Assembly: GCF_049059935.1 (NCBI RefSeq)
Contig: NZ_JBMGQR010000094.1
Coordinates: 1-14,040, forward strand
DNA: 14,040 nt
Reading direction: 5' to 3'
From: JAURVT01 sp049059935
GTDB lineage: Bacteria > Actinomycetota > Actinomycetes > Propionibacteriales > Nocardioidaceae
The notes beneath the pieces are model-generated. The model made no database searches. It was not told the origin of the DNA and saw only the letters and a program-made list of their open reading frames with translations. Below, piece by piece: positions 1 to 6,401 of this stretch (the first letter of the stretch is position 1; each line of letters starts with the position of its first letter). The position numbers and the translations under genes are program-made.

Positions 1-105
1 GCCGGTGCCCACGACCGCCACCAGCCGGCACCTCGATGCCGATTCTCACGTCCCGCAGACCGAGGAATCGGCGTATGACCAGCCCACGCGGCCATAGGCC
101 GATTC
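1..105. repeat. 105-bp direct repeat, copy 1 (left edge)
   Basis: This stretch recurs 214 bp downstream (215-319) with only two differences, at 78 (A here, G there) and 97 (G here, C there). It may continue past the left edge of the window. It contains an inverted repeat (arms 65-80 and 90-105, 9-nt loop). Both substitutions fall in the stem and create mismatches, so this copy has the weaker hairpin. A short GCCGATTC at 38-45 could pair with GAATCGGC at 65-72 instead, giving a competing fold. No convincing coding frame crosses it. It is probably a dispersed intergenic repeat; its family is unknown to me. Confidence 0.85.
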
Positions 106-214
106 CTTTGCCGGGCCGCGCCGGATCGACCGAGGAATCGAGGTCGTGGTCCGTATCGGGGCCGAACCTCGACTCTCCCGTGCACGGGGCGGGGAGGGCG
201 GCAGCGCGGGACGG
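106..214. other. Spacer between repeats with imperfect hairpin
   Basis: No gene is visible here. An imperfect stem forms between 135-144 and 166-175 (9 of 10 pairs). It begins with the same GAATCG used by the flanking repeat hairpins. The short open frames crossing the 1-348 region have no ribosome binding site and no recognisable motif, and they run through the repeat copies. Confidence 0.45.
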
Positions 215-319
215 GCCGGTGCCCACGACCGCCACCAGCCGGCACCTCGATGCCGATTCTCACGTCCCGCAGACCGAGGAATCGGCGTATGGCCAGCCCA
301 CGCGGCCATACGCCGATTC
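215..319. repeat. 105-bp direct repeat, copy 2
   Basis: This is the second copy of the repeat at 1-105, with 103 of 105 positions identical. Its hairpin arms (279-294 and 304-319) are perfectly complementary. The motif GACCGAGGAATCG, which leads into the hairpin, occurs at 58-70 and 272-284 in the two copies and once more at 128-140 in the spacer, so a third, badly diverged unit may lie between them. The GCCGATTC segment at 252-259 again offers an alternative partner for the left arm at 279-286. Confidence 0.85.
279..319 (-). terminator. Perfect 16-bp hairpin downstream of phoR
   Basis: Arms 279-294 and 304-319 are exact reverse complements separated by a 9-nt loop. On the minus strand the hairpin starts 30 nt after the phoR stop codon, where a transcription terminator for phoPR would be expected. 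No run of T follows, which is common for GC-rich actinobacterial terminators. The hairpin belongs to the repeated element, so termination may be a secondary role. Confidence 0.5.
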
Positions 320-348
320 TCTGGTCCGGCCGCGGCGGACCGACCCCG

Positions 349-1797
349 TCAGTCCACCGGCAGGCGGACGGTGAAGGTGGCGCCCTCACCGGGGGCGGTG
401 CGGAGGTCGACGCGGCCGCCGTGGGCCTCGACGAGGGCCGAGACGATGGACAGGCCCAGACCGCTGCCGCCGGCGGCGCGGGTGCGGGAGCGCTCGGCGC
501 GGTAGAAGCGCTCGAAGACGCGGCCGGCGTCCTCGGCGGACATGCCGGGTCCCTTGTCGCGCACGACGACGACACCCTCGCCGCCCTCGACGCCCACCGA
601 CACGCTCACCGGCGTGCCGGGCGGGGTGTGCACGAGGGCGTTGCGCACGAGGTTGCCGAGCACCTGGCGGAGCCGGTTCGCGTCGCCGCGGACGACGACG
701 TGGCCCGCGCTGGCGACGCGCACGACGGGCCGGTCGGGGTCGGTGGCGCGGGCGTCCTGCACGACCTCCTCGGCGAGCGGGACGAGGTCGACGGGGCCGA
801 GGTCGAGCGGGCGGTCCTGGTCCATGCGCGCCAGGACGAGCAGGTCCTCGACGAGCAGGCCCATCCGCGCCGACTCCGAGGAGATCCGCTCCATGAACCG
901 GTCCGTGGTGTCGCGGTCGGGAGCGCCCCCCTGGCCGTAGAGGTCGGCGAAGCCGCGGATCGACGTCAGCGGCGTGCGCAGCTCGTGGCTCGCGTCGGCG
1001 ACGAACCGCCGCATCCGCTGCTCGGAGTCGCGGGCGGAGTCGGCGGCCTCCTCGCGCGAGCGGACGGCGTCCTCGATCTGCACGAGCATCTGGTTGATCG
1101 CGAGCGACAGCCCGCCCACCTCGGTGCGCGGGTCGAGGTCGGGGACGCGGGCCGACAGGTCGCCCGCGGCGATCGCGCCGGCCGTCCGCTCCACCTCCAC
1201 GAGCGGACGAAGGCTGCTGCGGACGACGAGGTAGCCCGCGCCGCCGAGCAGCACGGCGACGAGCGCCGCGACCGCGGTCTCGATCAGCGCCAGGCGCGAG
1301 ACGGTGGCGTCGACGTCGTCGAGGTCGATGGCGACGACGACGCTGTCGCCGTTGTCGAGCGGGCGGACGACCACGCGCCAGTCGCTGCCGCCGCCCTCGG
1401 ACCCGACGGTGAACGGCTGGGTGCCGAGGTCGGACACCCGGTCGGCGTCGAGGTCTCCCAGCGCCGGCAGCTCGCGGGCGTCGCGGCGGTCGTCCGAGCG
1501 GCGGTCGACCACGGTGCCGTCGGCGTCGACGTACTCCACGAACAGGGGACTCGGCAGCTGCGGACGGTCGCCGTCCCCGTCCGGGTCACGCATCGGCGGC
1601 GGCGTGCTGAAGGACTGGTAGCCGAACCGGCGGCCCTGCTCCTGCAGCTGGTCGTCGACGCGCGCCACGAGCGAGCGCTCGAGCACCACGTTGGCGACGA
1701 CGGCCGTGACGGCCAGACCGAGCACCACCGACAGCACCAGGATCGCGACCAGCCGGACGCGCAACGGGAGCGCGGCGGCCCGCTCCCGCACGCTCAC
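349..1797 (-). CDS. phoR: PhoR-type sensor histidine kinase
   Basis: A membrane sensor kinase of 482 residues that should autophosphorylate and pass phosphate to the response regulator encoded just upstream. There are two membrane segments (about 13-37 and 170-193) with an extracytoplasmic sensor region between them. A HAMP linker follows (about 193-245), then a HisKA domain with the H-box DASHELRTPLTS (His271) and an ATPase domain. The ATPase shows an N-box (N382/N386), G1 box DKGPGM (414-419), F-box FERFYRAE and G2 box GGSGLGLS. From memory, the overall layout, length and many segments resemble M. tuberculosis PhoR (485 aa); TcrY is the main alternative. The start is GTG, overlapping the phoP stop as GTGA, so translation is probably coupled; a second GTG two codons later is also possible. 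The sensed signal cannot be read from the sequence. Confidence 0.85.
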   Translation of the reverse strand: MSVRERAAALPLRVRLVAILVLSVVLGLAVTAVVANVVLERSLVARVDDQLQEQGRRFGYQSFSTPPPMRDPDGDGDRPQLPSPLFVEYVDADGTVVDRRSDDRRDARELPALGDLDADRVSDLGTQPFTVGSEGGGSDWRVVVRPLDNGDSVVVAIDLDDVDATVSRLALIETAVAALVAVLLGGAGYLVVRSSLRPLVEVERTAGAIAAGDLSARVPDLDPRTEVGGLSLAINQMLVQIEDAVRSREEAADSARDSEQRMRRFVADASHELRTPLTSIRGFADLYGQGGAPDRDTTDRFMERISSESARMGLLVEDLLVLARMDQDRPLDLGPVDLVPLAEEVVQDARATDPDRPVVRVASAGHVVVRGDANRLRQVLGNLVRNALVHTPPGTPVSVSVGVEGGEGVVVVRDKGPGMSAEDAGRVFERFYRAERSRTRAAGGSGLGLSIVSALVEAHGGRVDLRTAPGEGATFTVRLPVD

Positions 1798-2495
1798 CGC
1801 GGCAGCCGCATCACGTAGCCGAACCCGCGGACGGTGTGCAGCAGGCGCGGCTCGGTGGTGTCGACCTTGCGGCGCAGGTACGACACGTAGGTCTCGACGA
1901 CGTTGCCGTCGCCGCCGAAGTCGTACTGCCAGACGTGGTCCAGGATCTGCTGCTTGGACAGCACCCGACCCACGTTCTGCAGCAGGTAGCGCAGCAGGTT
2001 GAACTCGGTCGGCGACAGCTCGACGAGCGCGCCGGCCTTGCGGACCTCGTGGCTGTCGGTGTCCATCTCGAGGTCGGCGAGCGCGAGCACGGCACCGGAC
2101 GACGGCGTCGCGCCACCCTTGGCCCGTCGCAGCACGGCGCGCACCCGCGCCACCAGCTCCTCGAGGCTGAACGGCTTGGCGACGTAGTCGTCGCCGCCGA
2201 CCGTCAGGCCCGCGACGCGGTCCGAGCCGGCGTCACGCGCCGTGAGGAAGATGACGGGCACCTCGTCGCCGCCGCTCCGCAGCCGGCGCACCACTTCGAA
2301 GCCGTCGACGTCGGGCATCATCACGTCGAGCACGACGAGGTCCGGTCGCTGCGCGGCCGCCTTGTCGAGTGCGGCCTGACCGCCCTCGGCGGTCTCGACC
2401 TCGAAGCCGGCGAACCGCAGGCTCGCGGCGAGGAGCTCGAGGATGCTCGGCTCGTCGTCCACGACGAGCAGGCGGGCGGGGACGTCGTCGGTCAT
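1794..2495 (-). CDS. phoP: PhoP-type response regulator (OmpR/PhoB family)
   Basis: A DNA-binding response regulator of 233 residues. The receiver domain (about 7-120) has the acidic pair D13/D14, phospho-acceptor D57 in VVLDVMMPD, T85 and K107 (VAKPFS). The winged-helix effector domain (about 140-233) contains LSPTEFNLLRYLL and ends in TVRGFGYVMRLPR. The segments GLTVGGDDYV, ILDHVWQYDFGGDGNVVE and YVSYLRRK closely match M. tuberculosis PhoP as I remember it; TcrX is a relative. ATG at 2495 places the receiver domain at a normal distance from the N-terminus, whereas the open frame continues about 490 bp upstream without any domain. A PhoP-type box 50-67 nt upstream suggests autoregulation. 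The gene is followed by phoR with a 4-nt overlap. Confidence 0.88.
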   Translation of the reverse strand: MTDDVPARLLVVDDEPSILELLAASLRFAGFEVETAEGGQAALDKAAAQRPDLVVLDVMMPDVDGFEVVRRLRSGGDEVPVIFLTARDAGSDRVAGLTVGGDDYVAKPFSLEELVARVRAVLRRAKGGATPSSGAVLALADLEMDTDSHEVRKAGALVELSPTEFNLLRYLLQNVGRVLSKQQILDHVWQYDFGGDGNVVETYVSYLRRKVDTTEPRLLHTVRGFGYVMRLPR

Positions 2496-2544
2496 CGGCA
2501 CGGCCCCATCATCGCCCGCGAGCCTGGGTGTGACCCGGACGATC

Positions 2545-2562
2545 GCTGTGAGAACGCTGTGA
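2545..2562 (-). promoter_or_regulatory. PhoP box (TCACAGC direct repeat)
   Basis: Read on the minus strand, this is TCACAGC-GTTC-TCACAGC: two identical 7-bp half-sites with a 4-bp spacer and an 11-bp period. That is the architecture described for the mycobacterial PhoP box. It lies 50-67 nt upstream of the phoP start, within the divergent phoP/GlsB-type gene interval. A weaker third half-site (one mismatch) is at 2527-2533. The most direct reading is PhoP autoregulation; control of the divergent gene is also possible. Confidence 0.82.
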
Positions 2563-2598
2563 CCGGGCAAACTCCGAGCCGCCGTCCGGAACTTCTCG

Positions 2599-2629
2599 TT
2601 GGGCCCTTTCGTTCCCGGGCCCCTAGTGT
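2599..2629 (+). promoter_or_regulatory. Possible promoter for GlsB-type gene
   Basis: TTGGGC (2599-2604) and TAGTGT (2624-2629) could serve as -35 and -10 boxes with a rather long 19-nt spacer. They would place the transcript start about 46 nt before the ATG at 2682. Two GGGCCC hexamers (2601-2606 and 2617-2622) sit within the region. The match to consensus is weak. Confidence 0.25.
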
Positions 2630-2681
2630 GTGGGGCGGGTCCTCGGGGACCACACCCGTCCACCACAGAGAGGCACCACCC

Positions 2682-2942
2682 ATGGGAATCATCGGATTCA
2701 TCATCGTCGGACTGATCGCCGGCTTCATCGCGCGCGCCATCGTCCCCGGAAACGACAGCATGGGGATCATCGCGACGATCATCCTCGGCATGGTCGGCTC
2801 GTTCGTCGGAGGCTTCCTCGGCTCGCTGATCTTCGGTGGCAACATCGACATCAGCGCCTCGGGCATCATCGGCTCGATCATCGGCGCCATCGTCGCGCTG
2901 CTGGTCTACAACGCCGTCACCGGACGCAAGAAGGTCGCCTGA
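2682..2942 (+). CDS. GlsB/YeaQ/YmgE-family small membrane protein
   Basis: An 86-residue, almost entirely hydrophobic protein with three membrane helices (about 3-21, 29-51 and 56-77), rich in Gly and Ile. It has the typical opening MGIIGFIIVGLIAGFIAR followed by a short polar turn (PGNDSM) and ends in a basic GRKK tail. This matches the GlsB/YeaQ/YmgE (transglycosylase-associated) family, often linked to stress but of unproven biochemical function. The ATG at 2682 is chosen because the family N-terminus begins there and GAGAGG (2668-2673) lies 8 nt upstream; the frame stays open far upstream only as an antisense shadow of phoP. It is divergent from phoP and followed by a strong hairpin, so it is probably monocistronic. 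The PhoP box in the shared upstream region makes it a candidate PhoP target. Confidence 0.85.
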   Translation: MGIIGFIIVGLIAGFIARAIVPGNDSMGIIATIILGMVGSFVGGFLGSLIFGGNIDISASGIIGSIIGAIVALLVYNAVTGRKKVA

Positions 2943-2962
2943 CCTCACCGGTCCACCGGACC

Positions 2963-3019
2963 GACAGAGCTGTTCGACACCCACCGCGCGCCTCGGGGCC
3001 GCGGTGGGTGTCGTCTGTC
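2963..3019 (+). terminator. Strong hairpin after GlsB-type gene
   Basis: A perfect 14-bp stem (2975-2988 with 3000-3013, 11-nt loop) lies 33 nt after the stop codon at 2942. It is extended at its base by a further 6 bp (2963-2968 with 3014-3019) across a one-sided bulge. No T-run follows. It separates this gene from the mrp operon. Confidence 0.8.
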
Positions 3020-3072
3020 ACCCGAGCCCGTGCCCGCGATCGACGCCCGCCGTCGTCGGCAGCCCGTCAGGA

Positions 3073-3090
3073 TAGGATCAGGACCGACTC
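3073..3090 (+). promoter_or_regulatory. mrpA leader: in-frame stop, -10-like box, weak SD
   Basis: TAGGAT (3073-3078) fits the loose actinobacterial -10 pattern TANNNT. Its TAG is also an in-frame stop codon exactly 18 nt before the mrpA ATG, so no earlier in-frame start can be used. An AGGA at 3080-3083 could act as a weak Shine-Dalgarno, but if TAGGAT is the -10 box the transcript would start too late to include it and would be almost leaderless. The two readings exclude each other. Confidence 0.3.
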
Positions 3091-5976
3091 ATGCTGCTCC
3101 TCGTCGTCCTCCACCTCGTCGCTGCAGCAGTCGCGCCTGCGCTCACCCGTCTGCTCGACCGCAGGGCCTTCCTGGTCCTGGCGCTCGTCCCCGCCGGATC
3201 GCTCGTCTGGATCCTGACGCAGACCGCCACCGTCACCGGCGCCGACGCCCGTCCCGTCGAGCAGGTCACCCCCTGGGTGCCCGCGCTCCGGATGGAGCTC
3301 GCGTTCTCCCTCGACACGCTGTCGTGGTTCCTCGCCGTCCTCGTCACCGGGGTCGGCGCGCTCGTCCTGGTCTACTGCGCCTGGTACTTCCGTGAGGGCG
3401 ACCCCGAGATCTGGCGGTTCTCCGCCGTCCTGACCGGCTTCGCCGGCTCGATGCTCGGGCTCGTGCTCTCCGAGGACTTCCTGCTCCTGTTCATCTTCTG
3501 GGAGCTCACCACCGTCTTCTCCTACCTGCTCGTCGGTCACAACCCCGAGCGCAAGGCCAACCGTCGCGCCGCCATGAGCGCGCTGATCGTCACCACGTTC
3601 GGCGGCCTGTCGATGCTGGTGGGCATCATCGTGCTGGGCCAGCGGGTGGGCAGCTACCGGATCTCCGAGATCGTCGCCGCCGAGCCGACGGGCGCCGCGG
3701 TCACCGCCGCGGTCGCGCTGATCCTGGTGGGCGCGGTGTCCAAGTCCGCGCTCGTGCCGTTCCACTTCTGGCTGCCCGGCGCGATGGCCGCACCCACCCC
3801 CGTCAGCGCCTACCTGCACGCCGCGGCCATGGTCAAGGCCGGCATCTTCCTGGTCGCGCTGCTCGCCCCCGCGTTCGCCGACGACCCGATCTGGCGTCCG
3901 TCGCTGCTCGTGCTCGGCGTCCTCACCATGCTCGTCGGCGGTCTGCGCGCGCTGCGTCAGCACGACGTCAAGCTGCTGCTCGCGTACGGCACCGTCAGCC
4001 AGCTCGGCTTCCTGATGGCCATCGTCGCGCTCGGTACCCGCAACGCCGCGCTCGCGGGCGTCGCGATGATCTGCGCGCACGCCCTGTTCAAGGCGGCCCT
4101 GTTCATGGTGGTCGGCATCGTCGACCGCACCTGCGGCACCCGCGACCTGCGCGAGCTCACCGGCCTCGCGCGACGGATGCCCGTGCTGCTCGTCGTCACC
4201 GTCCTGTCGGCCGCCTCCATGGCCGGCCTGCCCCCGCTCGCCGGGTTCGTCGCCAAGGAGACGGTGTTCGCCTCCTTCGAGGAGGTCGCCCACGGCGAGG
4301 GCGGCACGGGCCTGGCCCCGTGGGTCGGCTGGGTCGCCCTGGCGGGCCTCGTGGTCGGCTCCCTGCTCACCGTCGCCTACAGCGCACGGTTCGTCTGGGG
4401 CGTGTTCGCCGACAAGGTCGGCGCCGAGCTGCCGCGCGAGCCCGCCCGCATCCCGGCCGGGTTCCTGGCCCCCGCCGTCGTGCTTGCTGCCGCCAGCCTC
4501 GTCGTCGGGTTCCTCGGTGCCCCCTGGACGAGCCTCGCCGAGGGCTACTCCACCGACTTCCCCGCCGGCGAGTCGCAGGAGTACCTCGCGCTCTGGCACG
4601 GGTTCGAGCTGCCGCTGCTGCTCTCGGCGATCGCGGTGGTCGGCGGCGTCGTGCTCCACCTGCAGCGCTACCGCACCGAGGTGCTCCAGGCGCAGTTCAC
4701 GCACCTGCCCGACGCCGAGCGTGCCTACCAGTGGGGCATGCGCGGCGTCGACCGCCTGGCCGTCGAGGTCACCGGTGCCACCCAGCGAGGCTCCCTGCCC
4801 ATCTACCTCGGCACCATCGTCCTGGCGCTCGTGCTCGTGCCGGGCACCGCGCTCGTGATGGCCCACGACGGCTTCGGCGACGTCGTCGCGTGGCAGAACC
4901 CCGCGCAGGCCGTCGTCGCGGCGATCATGGCCGCCGCCGCGATCGCCGCCGTCCGGTCGCGCAAGCGGCTCAAGGCCGTCATCCTCGTCGGCGTCGTCGG
5001 CTACGGGATGGCCGTGATGTTCGTCCTGCACGGCGCCCCCGACCTCGGCCTCACCCAGGTGCTGGTCGAGACCGTCACCCTCGTGATCATCCTGCTGGTG
5101 CTGCGCCGGTTGCCCGCCTACTTCTCCGACCGCCCGCTGACGATCGCGCGCTGGTGGCGGGTGACCATCGGCGTCCTGGCCGGCGTCGCCGTCGGCGGGT
5201 ACGCCCTGGCGGCCTCCGGCTCGCGCACGCTCGACCCCGTCTCGGACGCGTTCGCGCGGGAGGCCTACGACTTCGGCGGCGGCGAGAACGTCGTCAACGT
5301 GACGCTGGTCGACATCCGGGCGTGGGACACGATGGGCGAGCTGTCGGTGCTCGTCGTCGCGGCCACCGGCGTCGCGAGCCTGATCTTCCTCATCACCGGC
5401 CGGACCGGACGCGTGCGTCCCGACGAGGCCATCGACAACCCCAGCCGCTGGCTGCGCGCGGGCCGCACGCTCTCGCACGAGCGGCGCTCGGTGATCTTCG
5501 AGATCGTCACCCGCCTGGTCTTCCACATGATCATGGTGTTCTCGCTGTTCCTGGTGTTCTCCGGGCACAACGAGCCCGGCGGCGGGTTCGCCGGCGGGCT
5601 CATCGGCGGTCTGGCGCTGATGGTGCGCTACCTCGCAGGTGGGCGCCACGAGCTCGACGAGGCCGCCCCCGTCGACGCCGGGCACCTGATGGGCCTCGGC
5701 CTGGTGATCGCCACGATCTCGGCGCTCGCACCCCTGCTGTTCGGCGGCGAGGTGCTGCAGACCGCGGTGCTCGAGGGCACCTTCGGGTGGCTCGGTGACA
5801 TCAAGCTGGTCACGTCGCTGTTCTTCGACTTCGGCGTCTACCTCGTCGTGATCGGCCTGATGCTCGACGTGCTGCGCAGCCTCGGTGGCGGCATCGACCG
5901 CGGCGCGGTCGAGGACGACCCCGAGGTGGACGACCCCGCCCACGCCGACGCCGCACCCGCGGAGGGCCTCTCGTGA
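3091..5976 (+). CDS. mrpA: Mrp antiporter subunit A with fused MrpB domain
   Basis: The largest subunit of the Mrp (Mnh/Sha) cation:proton antiporter, 961 residues, homologous to NuoL of respiratory complex I. The N-terminal antiporter core carries FWELTT with E138 and VSKSALVPFHFWLP with K218, which correspond to the essential Glu/Lys pair of MrpA proteins. PTPVSAYLHAAAMVKAG and LLAYGTVSQLGF follow. Around 620-685 lies the DUF4040/MbhD-like segment (GAPDLGLTQVLVETVTL). From about 800 to 930 comes an MnhB-type domain (RSVIFEIVTR; PGGGFAGGL, 829-837), so subunit B is fused to A and no separate mrpB exists. An acidic, Ala/Pro-rich tail ends the protein. An in-frame stop 18 nt upstream fixes ATG 3091. 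It overlaps mrpC by 4 nt (GTGA). Confidence 0.93.
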   Translation: MLLLVVLHLVAAAVAPALTRLLDRRAFLVLALVPAGSLVWILTQTATVTGADARPVEQVTPWVPALRMELAFSLDTLSWFLAVLVTGVGALVLVYCAWYFREGDPEIWRFSAVLTGFAGSMLGLVLSEDFLLLFIFWELTTVFSYLLVGHNPERKANRRAAMSALIVTTFGGLSMLVGIIVLGQRVGSYRISEIVAAEPTGAAVTAAVALILVGAVSKSALVPFHFWLPGAMAAPTPVSAYLHAAAMVKAGIFLVALLAPAFADDPIWRPSLLVLGVLTMLVGGLRALRQHDVKLLLAYGTVSQLGFLMAIVALGTRNAALAGVAMICAHALFKAALFMVVGIVDRTCGTRDLRELTGLARRMPVLLVVTVLSAASMAGLPPLAGFVAKETVFASFEEVAHGEGGTGLAPWVGWVALAGLVVGSLLTVAYSARFVWGVFADKVGAELPREPARIPAGFLAPAVVLAAASLVVGFLGAPWTSLAEGYSTDFPAGESQEYLALWHGFELPLLLSAIAVVGGVVLHLQRYRTEVLQAQFTHLPDAERAYQWGMRGVDRLAVEVTGATQRGSLPIYLGTIVLALVLVPGTALVMAHDGFGDVVAWQNPAQAVVAAIMAAAAIAAVRSRKRLKAVILVGVVGYGMAVMFVLHGAPDLGLTQVLVETVTLVIILLVLRRLPAYFSDRPLTIARWWRVTIGVLAGVAVGGYALAASGSRTLDPVSDAFAREAYDFGGGENVVNVTLVDIRAWDTMGELSVLVVAATGVASLIFLITGRTGRVRPDEAIDNPSRWLRAGRTLSHERRSVIFEIVTRLVFHMIMVFSLFLVFSGHNEPGGGFAGGLIGGLALMVRYLAGGRHELDEAAPVDAGHLMGLGLVIATISALAPLLFGGEVLQTAVLEGTFGWLGDIKLVTSLFFDFGVYLVVIGLMLDVLRSLGGGIDRGAVEDDPEVDDPAHADAAPAEGLS

Positions 5977-6401
5977 CCACCAACCTCACCCTCGTGATCC
6001 TGATGGCGATCCTCGTCGCCTGCGGCGTCACCCTGATGCTCGAGCGGAGCCTCACCCGGATCCTGGTCGGCGTGCTGCTGCTCAGCAACGGCGTCAACCT
6101 GTTCTTCATCATCGCGTCGGGCCCGGCGGGCCAGCCGCCCGTCCTCGGGTCGGTCGGGCCGGGGCGCATGAGCGACCCGCTGCCCCAGGCGATGGTGCTC
6201 ACCGCCATCGTCATCACGCTCGGCGTCTCGGCGTTCCTGCTGGCGATGGCCTACCGCTCCTGGCAGCTCGGCGGCGACGACGAGGTGCAGGACGACGTCG
6301 AGGACGCGCTGATCACCCGGCTCGCCGAGCGTGACGAGGTCTCGTCCACGTTCGACGACAGCTCCGACGGCGAGCTCGACGAGGAGGGTGCGGACACATG
6401 A
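5973..6401 (+). CDS. mrpC: Mrp antiporter subunit C
   Basis: A 142-residue NuoK-like subunit with three membrane helices (about 6-23, 29-48 and 73-93). Family signatures are LLLSNGVNLF in the second helix and DPLPQAMVLTAIVI (68-81) leading into the third. The last 40 or so residues form a highly acidic cytoplasmic tail, longer than in many homologues. The GTG start is preceded by GGAGGG (5961-5966) with a 6-nt gap and overlaps the mrpA stop. The stop overlaps mrpD as ATGA. MrpC works only inside the heteromeric Mrp complex, beside A and D. Confidence 0.92.
   Translation: MTTNLTLVILMAILVACGVTLMLERSLTRILVGVLLLSNGVNLFFIIASGPAGQPPVLGSVGPGRMSDPLPQAMVLTAIVITLGVSAFLLAMAYRSWQLGGDDEVQDDVEDALITRLAERDEVSSTFDDSSDGELDEEGADT

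Noticed and set aside
1..319. CRISPR array
   Set aside because: There are only two long copies (105 bp) with a 109-bp spacer, and no short regular repeat/spacer pattern or cas gene.
36..505. Several short frames across the left-edge repeats
   Set aside because: They start inside the repeats, overlap each other in different frames, run into the 3' end of phoR and have Arg/Pro/Ser-rich nonsense composition. They reflect repeat sequence, not genes.
250..1818. 522-codon open frame antisense to phoR
   Set aside because: It lacks recognisable motifs and a ribosome binding site, and the opposite strand encodes a complete histidine kinase.
2496..2984. N-terminal extension of the phoP frame
   Set aside because: The open frame continues upstream, but it is Asp/Asp-Asp-rich, covers the GlsB-type gene in antisense and contains the PhoP box. 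The receiver domain begins right after ATG 2495.
3067..5943. 958-codon open frame antisense to mrpA
   Set aside because: Its composition (Glu/Asp/Gly/His/Gln-rich, no domain) is the expected reverse-strand shadow of a GC-rich gene. The plus-strand product is a complete, motif-rich MrpA.
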